In this document: positions 1-6,075 of the stretch, one piece after another
Layout: the number at the start of each line of letters is the position of its first letter
Numbering within the stretch: the stretch's first letter is position 1
Assembly: GCA_017559885.1 (NCBI GenBank)
Contig: JAFYQN010000178.1
Span: forward strand, 1 to 6,584
Source of the DNA: Clostridia bacterium
GTDB lineage: Bacteria; Bacillota; Clostridia; Oscillospirales; Acutalibacteraceae
Length of the DNA: 6,584 bases
Direction: 5' to 3'
The notes under the pieces: generated by a model
What the model was told of the DNA's origin: nothing
Seen by the model: only the letters and a program-made list of their open reading frames with translations
Database searches by the model: none
Translations under genes and position numbers: made by a program

Positions 1-1
1 C

Positions 2-1645
2 GCTATGAAAAAGGTGACCTCTAATGAGATTTTAGGTTTCTTTTTGGGTGCGGGAATAACCTTTGCCATTCAGTCGTCCTCTGCGTTTACAGTAATGCTT
101 GTAGGTATGGTAAACTCGGGCATATTACAGTTTGGAAATACTTTCGGAATGATTATGGGTTCAAATGTGGGTACTACATTTACCGCTTGGATTGTTAATC
201 TTTCTAACATTGGTGAAGGAAATTTTTGGATGACCCTTTTGCAGCCAATGACCTTTGCACCGTTGCTTGCTTTTATAGGCATTGTAATTCGTATGTTTTC
301 AAAATCTGAAAAGAAAAACAATTTAGGTCTTATTTTTGTCGGATTTGCAGTGCTTATGTTTGGCATGGAACTTATGAGTGCGTCGATGGATTCGGTAAAA
401 AATTTAGAAGATTTTGACTTGTTTCTTGTTAGTCTTACAAGCCCTATAATCGCACTTTTGGTTTCAACTATTTTTACAGGTGTTATTCAATCATCTGCAG
501 CAACACTTGCTATTGTTATAACATTGGCTAACACTGCCGGCATTACTATTACTTGGCAGATGGCGATACCACTTGTTTTAGGCGCAAACATCGGTACTTG
601 CGTTACATCACTTATTTCAAGCATTGGCACTAACAAAAATGCAAAACGAGTGGTTGTTATGCATTCTTTCGTAAATATATTTGGTTCTACTGTTTGTATG
701 GTAGTAATGTATGTTATGATGATGATGGGAATAAAGTTATTAGGGGCTGATACTAACGGTGTTGGTGTAGCAATAGTTCATACAGTGTTTAACGTTGTTA
801 CAACAATTATTCTTTTCCCTGTAAAAAAATGGGTTATAAAGCTTTGCGCAAAACTTATACCCGATGGCAAGGAAGAAAAACAACATACCGCATTTTTGGA
901 CGAGCGTATCTTTAACAACACCCCACTTGCTATTAGTGAGTGCCGTCGTATTGCCAACGAGATGGCAGAGCACACACGCACTGCAATAATGTCATCACTT
1001 GAACTTGTTTGGAATTATGACGAGCAAAAGGCAGGATTTGTACGTGAAATCGAAACGCTTACCGACAAATATGAAGATAAGTTAGGCACGTATCTTGTAC
1101 GACTTAGCAGTAATAATTTGTCAGAGGATGATTCTCACGCAGTATCAAGAATGCTACATTCATTAAGCGACTTAGAGCGTATTAGTGACCATGCGTTAAA
1201 TCTTTGCGGTACTGCGCTTGAAATTAAAGAAAAGAACATAATCTTTTCTGACGATGCTAAACGCGAACTCGACGTTATAGAAGATGCATTACGTGAGATT
1301 GTAAATATTACAATTGACTCATTTATAAATGATGATTTTGAGGTGGCTTCACACGTTGAGCCAATCGAGCAGGTAATTGACAAACTTAAAGACGAACTAA
1401 AATCCCGTCATATTGACCGACTTCAAAAGGGCGACTGCACCGTGCAGATGGGATTTGTATTTTCTGATTTGCTTACCAATATGGAACGTGTATCAGACCA
1501 CTGTTCTAATATTGCGGTTTATACAATTCAGCAAAATTCGCCAAAACTTGATACTCATAAGTATTTAAGAAAGGTTAAAACTTCGGCGGTTGGTAACTTT
1601 ATAGAAGAGTACAACGAGTACGAAAAGAAATATAGTCTTGACTAA
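2..1645 (+). CDS. Na+/phosphate cotransporter with C-terminal PhoU-like domain, 5' end outside window
   Basis: This is a membrane protein of the Na/Pi cotransporter II-related family (NptA/YjbB-like), expected to couple sodium entry to inorganic phosphate movement across the cytoplasmic membrane. Numbering from the Met codon at position 5, the two family inverted-repeat signatures are visible: QSSSA at 23-27 with GSNVGTT at 52-58, and QSSAA at 162-166 with GANIGT at 193-198. Hydrophobic helices fill roughly residues 10-280. Residues about 305-530 are helical and charged, with two PhoU-type motifs, ERISDH (391-396) and ERVSDH (494-499), typical of the cytosolic PhoU-like tail. The reading frame is open to the window edge, and the protein would begin almost at the first QSSSA motif without its first helices. 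The Met at position 5 is therefore very probably internal and the gene continues upstream. Lip1 follows after 12 nt and is probably cotranscribed. Transport direction and in vivo substrate are inferred from the family. Confidence 0.95.
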   Translation, partial: AMKKVTSNEILGFFLGAGITFAIQSSSAFTVMLVGMVNSGILQFGNTFGMIMGSNVGTTFTAWIVNLSNIGEGNFWMTLLQPMTFAPLLAFIGIVIRMFSKSEKKNNLGLIFVGFAVLMFGMELMSASMDSVKNLEDFDLFLVSLTSPIIALLVSTIFTGVIQSSAATLAIVITLANTAGITITWQMAIPLVLGANIGTCVTSLISSIGTNKNAKRVVVMHSFVNIFGSTVCMVVMYVMMMMGIKLLGADTNGVGVAIVHTVFNVVTTIILFPVKKWVIKLCAKLIPDGKEEKQHTAFLDERIFNNTPLAISECRRIANEMAEHTRTAIMSSLELVWNYDEQKAGFVREIETLTDKYEDKLGTYLVRLSSNNLSEDDSHAVSRMLHSLSDLERISDHALNLCGTALEIKEKNIIFSDDAKRELDVIEDALREIVNITIDSFINDDFEVASHVEPIEQVIDKLKDELKSRHIDRLQKGDCTVQMGFVFSDLLTNMERVSDHCSNIAVYTIQQNSPKLDTHKYLRKVKTSAVGNFIEEYNEYEKKYSLD

Positions 1646-1649
1646 GGAG
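1644..1649 (+). promoter_or_regulatory. Shine-Dalgarno site of Lip1 overlapping the transporter stop codon
   Basis: AAGGAG lies 8 nt before the ATG at 1658, and its first two bases belong to the TAA stop of the transporter gene. This fixes the Lip1 start and indicates translational coupling or at least cotranscription. The 12-nt gap has no room for a terminator or a separate promoter. Confidence 0.85.
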
Positions 1650-1657
1650 ACGACGTT

Positions 1658-3061
1658 ATGTTTAAAAGGATTGTAACAATATCTTTAGCGCTAATTATGA
1701 TATTAGGTCTTGCAGGTTGTAAGCAAGGAGATAAACTACCTGAATATACCGAGAAACAGTTTGAAATATCGGGTTTCTGGGCGCCGTATGATATTAGCGA
1801 AGAGGGTTTAAAGCAATATAAGGATGTAGGTTTTACTACGCTTGCTATGATAAACCACTCACTCGGTAATACAAGCGAAGAACAGTTTTATTTTGGCTCT
1901 GACAGAACGATGAAAGCTCTCGAAATATGCAAAAAGGTTGGTCTAAACGCAATCCTTAACTACAACGATTGGATTGCGGAAAGATGTGAAGAAGAGGGAG
2001 AAGACTATTATGGCGAAACTCCCTTTAGTAAGCATGATATTTACGGCGATTATAAAGATATAATTACAGGTATTCATATTTGCGATGAGCCACACACAAG
2101 ACATATTGACCAATACGGCAACAAAACATTGGTTGATGATTTTAAAAAGGTTTATCCCAACGCTAAATTTATTGTAAATCTTATTCCTATAACAGCAGTT
2201 TCAAGTCGTGGATTTAACAGCTATGAAGAAATGATGGAAATCTACGAAAAAACCTTTATGGAACCGTTTGAGAACCCGTTTGTATCGGTTGACGTATACC
2301 CATTTCACGAAGGCAACACTTCCGACGACGGCACACTGCTTGTAAACTATGAGTATATAGCAAACTCGGCAAAAAAATATGGCGTTAAACCGGGATATAT
2401 TCTTCAGTCAAGCGTTGGCGGCGCGGATACCGGCAAAAAAGAATTTGAAATGACCCTTAGCGAAAGCGATCTTCGTTGGGAGGTATATAACGCTCTTGCT
2501 TTTGGCGCGGATACATTGCAGTATTATTGCTATTCAGTACCAAAATCGTTTGATAAAGACGGAAACCCCGTATATATGTACGACAGTTGTATACTAAATC
2601 GTGACGATACTCCAAGCGATATATATTACAGTTTGCAAAAAATACATAAAGAAATCCAAAGCTATGCAAGCGTTATTCTTTCTTATGATTGGGATATGAC
2701 TATCGGTGTTTCGGGTAGCGAGGACCTAACTTTCCGCGTGGCAGCCCTTGAATACGAAAGTGATTTAGCAACCTTAACCAGTTTTAAAGATGCAAAAAAT
2801 TACGTATCGGCTCAAGGCACACAGGATATGATTGTTAGCCGCTTTACCAGTGAAGAATACGGTGAAGCATACATGTTCCTTAACTGGGCAGAACGTGGCA
2901 ACTCAAACACTGTAAGCGCTACTTTTAAAGATTGCAAATCAGTGGCAATCTATGGCGGCGCAGGATTTGACGGTACACCCGAAATTTATGAACTTGAAGA
3001 AGGTAAGTTGACAATCAATCTTGAATACGGCGAAGGCGTATTTGTAACACCACTTAAATAA
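1658..3061 (+). CDS. Lip1: lipoprotein with TIM-barrel glycoside-hydrolase-like domain (subtype A)
   Basis: A 467-residue predicted lipoprotein. It has a basic N-terminus (MFKR), a hydrophobic stretch and the lipobox LAGC (18-21), so Cys21 should be lipidated and the protein anchored outside the membrane. Residues about 36-340 alternate strands and helices like an eight-fold barrel: GFWAP (39-43), a strand ending in Asn66-His67, LNYNDW (100-105), GIHICDEP (138-145) with Asp143-Glu144-Pro145, VNLIP (173-177), VDVYPF (211-216), YILQSS (247-252) and LQYYCYS (287-293). LRWEVYNALAFGA (272-284) is the helix before the last strand, a pattern known from GH42-like and uncharacterised sugar-hydrolase-like proteins. 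The C-terminus (about 345-467) looks like a beta domain ending in YGEGVFV. Glu144 sits where clan A enzymes carry the acid/base residue, but strand 7 ends in Gln250 rather than the usual nucleophile Glu. Hydrolase activity is therefore an inference; sugar binding without catalysis is the alternative. It is probably cotranscribed with the transporter and is followed by a terminator. Confidence 0.8.
   Translation: MFKRIVTISLALIMILGLAGCKQGDKLPEYTEKQFEISGFWAPYDISEEGLKQYKDVGFTTLAMINHSLGNTSEEQFYFGSDRTMKALEICKKVGLNAILNYNDWIAERCEEEGEDYYGETPFSKHDIYGDYKDIITGIHICDEPHTRHIDQYGNKTLVDDFKKVYPNAKFIVNLIPITAVSSRGFNSYEEMMEIYEKTFMEPFENPFVSVDVYPFHEGNTSDDGTLLVNYEYIANSAKKYGVKPGYILQSSVGGADTGKKEFEMTLSESDLRWEVYNALAFGADTLQYYCYSVPKSFDKDGNPVYMYDSCILNRDDTPSDIYYSLQKIHKEIQSYASVILSYDWDMTIGVSGSEDLTFRVAALEYESDLATLTSFKDAKNYVSAQGTQDMIVSRFTSEEYGEAYMFLNWAERGNSNTVSATFKDCKSVAIYGGAGFDGTPEIYELEEGKLTINLEYGEGVFVTPLK
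2730..2841 (+). repeat. 112-bp identical tract, copy in Lip1
   Basis: This stretch is identical base for base to 4213-4324 in Lip2, while the codons on either side differ at many synonymous and replacement sites. It encodes the start of the C-terminal beta domain (Lip1 residues about 358-395). The sharp edges inside coding sequence suggest recent gene conversion or unequal recombination between the paralogs. Lip3 at the same place is clearly different. Confidence 0.95.
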
Positions 3062-3068
3062 AAATATT

Positions 3069-3100
3069 AGGAACTCTTGAAAAACAAGAGTTCCTTTTTT
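3069..3100 (+). terminator. Rho-independent terminator after Lip1
   Basis: A perfect 11-bp stem (AGGAACTCTTG at 3069-3079 pairing with CAAGAGTTCCT at 3085-3095) closes a 5-nt A loop and runs into six T residues (3095-3100). It lies 7 nt after the Lip1 stop and should end the transporter-Lip1 transcript. Confidence 0.93.
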
Positions 3101-3101
3101 C

Positions 3102-3130
3102 TTGACCAAAACAATAATATATGGTAAAAT
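3102..3130 (+). promoter_or_regulatory. Sigma-A-type promoter for Lip2
   Basis: The -35 box TTGACC (3102-3107), a 17-nt spacer and the -10 box TAAAAT (3125-3130) form a near-consensus housekeeping promoter, with an extended -10 TGG at 3122-3124. It starts one base after the terminator T-tract, so transcription is stopped and restarted within about 60 bp. Initiation is expected near 3137. The -10 box is part of a 10-bp palindrome, TAAAATTTTA (3125-3134), which may be only base composition. Confidence 0.85.
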
Positions 3131-3167
3131 TTTATAGTAAACAGTAATTCCCAAAGGGGTTGATTAA

Positions 3168-4547
3168 ATGTTTAAGAAATACATATCTGTTATTGTGGTG
3201 ATGGCGATGTTACTTTCTTTATCCGCTTGTGATAAAAAACAAGAAGAAATCAGTTTACCGGAATATGATTATCACGAGTTTGAGCTTGTTGGTCTTTGGG
3301 CGCCAAGACAAATGACCGAAGAAGCATTTTTGCAATATAAAGATGCTGGCTTTAACGTAATGTCCTTTACCAACCATGATGAAGAGCCAAGAAGTAGCGA
3401 AAACCAGTATTACCTTGGTTCAAAACGTACGGAGGAAGCATTGAAACTTTGTAAAAAAGTGGGTCTTGATGTTTATTTAACATACGGTAACACATGGTTT
3501 GTGCGCGATATTGAGGGGCGAGATTACTTTGGCGAAACGCCCTTTAGTAAGCACGATTATTATGATGAGTACAAAGATATTATAAAAGGCGTTCATATCA
3601 AGGATGAACCACACATAGACGATATGGACGCAATATCTAACGATACTATAATCAAGGATTTTGAAAAGGTTTATCCTAACGCTAAATATATGGTTAACAT
3701 TGTTTCTTTAGCCGCGGGCGGCGAATACTACGGCTATACCAACTATTACGCGTTGTTTGACGACTATATGAACAGTATAGTAAAAAAACTTGATAATCCA
3801 TATATTTCGTTAGATTTATATCCGTTCCACAATATTACTACAGAGGGCGATAAACAACTTGCGGCTAGTTATGACTTAATAGCCAGGGCTGCAAAAGAAA
3901 CCGGTGCTAGTACAACTATGATTATGCAAGCAAGCACGGGTGTAGAGTTCCACGAGGAATTATCCGAAGGCGATATGCGTTGGCAGGTATATTCAGCGTT
4001 GGCGTTTGGCGCGCATAACATACAGTATTATTGCTATTCAAAACCTGAAGGAAGAGATTATAATTGTTGTATGCTAATGCCTGACAACAAAACTCCAAGT
4101 TATTTATATTATTACGTGCAAGAAATTAATAATGAAATACAATCTATGGCAAGCGCAATGCTTTCGTACGATTGGGATAAATCAATCGGAATCTCCGGCA
4201 CAGAGGATATTGCTTTCCGCGTGGCAGCCCTTGAATACGAAAGTGATTTAGCAACCTTAACCAGTTTTAAAGATGCAAAAAATTACGTATCGGCTCAAGG
4301 CACACAGGATATGATTGTTAGCCGTTTTGTAAGTGAAAAATACGGTGAAAGTTATATGTTTGTAAACTTTGCCGAAAAGGAAAAAGCCAACACTGTAAAT
4401 GCAGTTTTTAAAGATTGCAGTGCGATTGCTTTATATGGTGGTGATGGCTTTGACGGCACACCTAAAATTGTTGAGCTTAATGAGGATGGCGATTGCCAAA
4501 TTGAATTAGCGTACGGCGACGGCGTGTTTGTAGTGCCTCTTAAATAA
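3168..4547 (+). CDS. Lip2: lipoprotein with TIM-barrel glycoside-hydrolase-like domain (subtype B)
   Basis: A 459-residue paralog of Lip1. The signal peptide ends in lipobox LSAC (18-21), with Cys21 the predicted lipidation site. The start is supported by AAAGGGG at 3153-3159, 8 nt upstream. Barrel landmarks are GLWAP (42-46), Asn69-His70, GVHIKDEP (141-148) with Asp146-Glu147-Pro148, LDLYPF (215-220), MIMQAS (251-256), RWQVYSALAFGA (271-282) and IQYYCYS (285-291). After strands 2 and 3 it differs from Lip1: HDEEPRS at 70-76 and YGNTWFVR at 106-113 replace the SLGNTSEEQ and NDW loops, and these positions normally line a barrel's active site. The segment before strand 8's partner loop is shorter (SKPEGRDYNCCML, 291-303). 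The C-terminal beta domain contains the tract identical to Lip1. It has its own promoter and terminator, so it is probably monocistronic. Carbohydrate hydrolysis or binding is inferred from fold-like features only. Confidence 0.8.
   Translation: MFKKYISVIVVMAMLLSLSACDKKQEEISLPEYDYHEFELVGLWAPRQMTEEAFLQYKDAGFNVMSFTNHDEEPRSSENQYYLGSKRTEEALKLCKKVGLDVYLTYGNTWFVRDIEGRDYFGETPFSKHDYYDEYKDIIKGVHIKDEPHIDDMDAISNDTIIKDFEKVYPNAKYMVNIVSLAAGGEYYGYTNYYALFDDYMNSIVKKLDNPYISLDLYPFHNITTEGDKQLAASYDLIARAAKETGASTTMIMQASTGVEFHEELSEGDMRWQVYSALAFGAHNIQYYCYSKPEGRDYNCCMLMPDNKTPSYLYYYVQEINNEIQSMASAMLSYDWDKSIGISGTEDIAFRVAALEYESDLATLTSFKDAKNYVSAQGTQDMIVSRFVSEKYGESYMFVNFAEKEKANTVNAVFKDCSAIALYGGDGFDGTPKIVELNEDGDCQIELAYGDGVFVVPLK
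4213..4324 (+). repeat. 112-bp identical tract, copy in Lip2
   Basis: This is the partner of 2730-2841 in Lip1, identical over 112 bases and covering Lip2 residues about 349-386. Just upstream, the same conserved peptide region uses different codons in the two genes, so the identity is not explained by protein-level constraint. Confidence 0.95.
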
Positions 4548-4554
4548 AAAAATT

Positions 4555-4588
4555 AGGAACTCTTGAAAAAGACAAGAGTTCCTTTTTT
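4555..4588 (+). terminator. Rho-independent terminator after Lip2
   Basis: The same 11-bp perfect stem as after Lip1 (4555-4565 with 4573-4583) has a 7-nt loop (4566-4572) and six T residues (4583-4588). It starts 7 nt after the Lip2 stop. Confidence 0.93.
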
Positions 4589-4589
4589 C

Positions 4590-4618
4590 TTGACCAAAAC
4601 AATAATATATGGTAAAAT
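4590..4618 (+). promoter_or_regulatory. Sigma-A-type promoter for Lip3 and probably Lip4
   Basis: TTGACC (4590-4595), 17 nt and TAAAAT (4613-4618) with extended -10 TGG (4610-4612) repeat the Lip2 promoter base for base. The leader after about 4629 differs, so RBS strength and leader sequence may be tuned separately from Lip2. Confidence 0.85.
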
Positions 4619-4653
4619 TTTATAGTAAAGCAATTTTGAAAGGATTGATTTAG

Positions 4654-6051
4654 ATGTTAAAGAAAATTATGTGCGCCGTTTTGGCATTGGCAATGTTGCT
4701 TTCTTTGTCAGCTTGCGACAAAAATTACAACGAGTCAGACCTACCGGAGTATAGTCAACAAGAATTTGAAATTTGCGGTCTTTGGGCGCCGCACGAGATA
4801 ACCGAATCCGCCTTTCAACAGTATAAGGATGCCGGTTTTAACGTAATGTCTTTTACCAACCACGACGAAGTTCCTCGTAGTACCGAAAACCAGTATTTTA
4901 TTGGTTCAAAGCGTACTGACGAAGCGCTTAAAATATGCAAAAAGATTGGTATAGACGTTTATTTGGCTTATGGCGCGTCTTGGTTTAACCGTCATAATGA
5001 AGGTGACGAATATTTTGACAACAAACCGTTTAGCACCTACAACTACTATGGCGAATATATGGATATTATTAAGGGTATTCATATAAACGACGAACCTAAT
5101 AAAGAAACTATGGCAAAGCTTGCAAAAGACGATCTTATAGAAGATTACATAAAGGTTTACGGTGACAGAAAGTATATGATTAATCTTATACCTGCGACAG
5201 CCGTAACAAGCCGCGATTTTGTAGATTACGATGAAATGCTCCAAATTTACGGCGAAACAATAATGTCTAAGTTTAATAATCCGTATATTTGCGTAGATGT
5301 TTACCCATACTCTAAATCTAAAAGTCCTGAACAAATGATTATATACAACTATAACGAGATTGCAAAATGCGCAAAGAAGTATAATGCCGAAACATCCTTT
5401 ATTTTGCAGTCAAGCACAGGTACCGAGTTTTTAGAAACATTAAGCGAAGCGGATATGCGTCAGCAGGCATATTTGGCGATTGCTTTTGGCGCCGACAACT
5501 TGCAATATTATTGCTATTCCGTACCAAGAACAACATTAGACGACGGTAGCGTTAAGTATTTATATAACCACTGTATGCTTAACCACGACGGTACACCAAA
5601 TCAACTTTATTACGATGTAAAGACTGTAAACAACGAAATTCAAAAGTTTGCAAGCGCAGTACTTGCTTACAACTGGCAACAGACAATTGGTGTTTCGGGC
5701 ACTGTAGACCAAACCTTCCGCGTAGCGTCAGTCGAATATGATAAAGATTTTAATCCAATCACCAAATTTGACAGCGATAATAATTACGTTTCTTCGACTT
5801 CAAGCTATGATATGATAGTAAGTCATTTTGCAAGCGAAGAATTTGGCGACGCATATATGTTTGTAAACTTTAGTAGAGATGACGGCGAAAACAATAAAAT
5901 TAGCGCTACCTTTAAAGATTGCGGCGCGGTTGCAATTTATGGCGGCGCAGGTTACAGCGGCACACCCGAGATTGTAACACTAAACGAAAACGGTGAATTT
6001 TCACTCGAACTCGTATATGGCGAAGGCGTGTTTGTAGTACCGTTGGTATAA
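4654..6051 (+). CDS. Lip3: lipoprotein with TIM-barrel glycoside-hydrolase-like domain (subtype B N-terminus, mosaic)
   Basis: A 465-residue paralog with lipobox LSAC (18-21) and Cys21. The start is supported by AAAGGA at 4639-4644, 9 nt upstream. The N-terminal part resembles Lip2: GLWAP (42-46), Asn69-His70 followed by DEVPRS, YGASWFNR (106-113) and GIHINDEP (141-148) with Asp146-Glu147-Pro148. From about residue 176 it switches to a Lip1-like pattern: NLIPATAVTSR (177-187), DYDEMLQIYGETIM (191-204), VDVYPY (214-219), FILQSS (249-254) and the longer YSVPRTTLDDG loop (288-298). The usual Arg-Trp pair of the penultimate helix is Arg-Gln here (MRQQAY, 268-273). The C-terminal beta domain is divergent from the tract shared by Lip1 and Lip2. 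It has its own promoter upstream and no terminator before Lip4. Function is inferred as for its neighbours. Confidence 0.8.
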   Translation: MLKKIMCAVLALAMLLSLSACDKNYNESDLPEYSQQEFEICGLWAPHEITESAFQQYKDAGFNVMSFTNHDEVPRSTENQYFIGSKRTDEALKICKKIGIDVYLAYGASWFNRHNEGDEYFDNKPFSTYNYYGEYMDIIKGIHINDEPNKETMAKLAKDDLIEDYIKVYGDRKYMINLIPATAVTSRDFVDYDEMLQIYGETIMSKFNNPYICVDVYPYSKSKSPEQMIIYNYNEIAKCAKKYNAETSFILQSSTGTEFLETLSEADMRQQAYLAIAFGADNLQYYCYSVPRTTLDDGSVKYLYNHCMLNHDGTPNQLYYDVKTVNNEIQKFASAVLAYNWQQTIGVSGTVDQTFRVASVEYDKDFNPITKFDSDNNYVSSTSSYDMIVSHFASEEFGDAYMFVNFSRDDGENNKISATFKDCGAVAIYGGAGYSGTPEIVTLNENGEFSLELVYGEGVFVVPLV

Positions 6052-6063
6052 TCGAAAACTATG

Positions 6064-6069
6064 AAGGGA
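6064..6069 (+). promoter_or_regulatory. Shine-Dalgarno site deciding the Lip4 start
   Basis: AAGGGA ends 6 nt before the ATG at 6076. An in-frame ATG also occurs at 6061 but has no purine-rich site in front of it and would add five residues. Starting at 6076 gives the MFKK start shared with the paralogs and places the lipobox Cys at residue 21, as in all of them. Confidence 0.8.
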
Positions 6070-6075
6070 AAAAGT

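Larger units (their letters stand above)
3053..3141 (+). repeat. Intergenic terminator-promoter cassette, copy 1
   Basis: This 89-bp block begins in the last codons of Lip1 and runs through a terminator and a promoter. It matches 4539-4629 with one substitution (3065 versus 4551) and a 2-nt length difference in the hairpin loop. The last 57 bp (3085-3141) are identical to 4573-4629. The leaders diverge immediately after the block. Confidence 0.95.
4539..4629 (+). repeat. Intergenic terminator-promoter cassette, copy 2
   Basis: This is the second copy of the block at 3053-3141. It is 2 nt longer because the hairpin loop is seven bases instead of five. Its near identity contrasts with the much greater divergence of most of the flanking coding sequence. 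Confidence 0.95.

Noticed and set aside
5..7. ATG as the true start of the transporter gene
   Set aside because: The frame is open upstream to the window edge, and the protein would start almost at the first QSSSA motif, lacking its first helices. No RBS can be seen. It is treated as an internal Met of a 5'-truncated gene.
70..366. Minus-strand open frame of 98 codons opposite the transporter
   Set aside because: It is the shadow of conserved transporter sequence (the GSNVGTT region) and has no independent support.
3125..3134. TAAAATTTTA palindrome as a repressor operator over the -10 box
   Set aside because: It is short, AT-only and contains the -10 hexamer. It recurs only because the whole cassette is duplicated, so there is no independent evidence for an operator.
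3053..4629. The intergenic repeats as insertion-sequence ends or CRISPR repeats
   Set aside because: The repeats are direct, coincide exactly with a terminator and a promoter, flank a cellular gene rather than a transposase, and number only two with gene-sized spacing.
4906..5334. Minus-strand open frame of 142 codons inside Lip3
   Set aside because: It lies entirely antisense to a well-supported paralog, its predicted protein has no recognisable domain and is rich in residues expected from reverse reading of an AT-rich gene, and no convincing RBS or promoter was seen.
6061..6063. Upstream in-frame ATG as the Lip4 start
   Set aside because: There is no SD before it, while the ATG at 6076 has one at proper spacing and matches the paralogs in signal peptide length.
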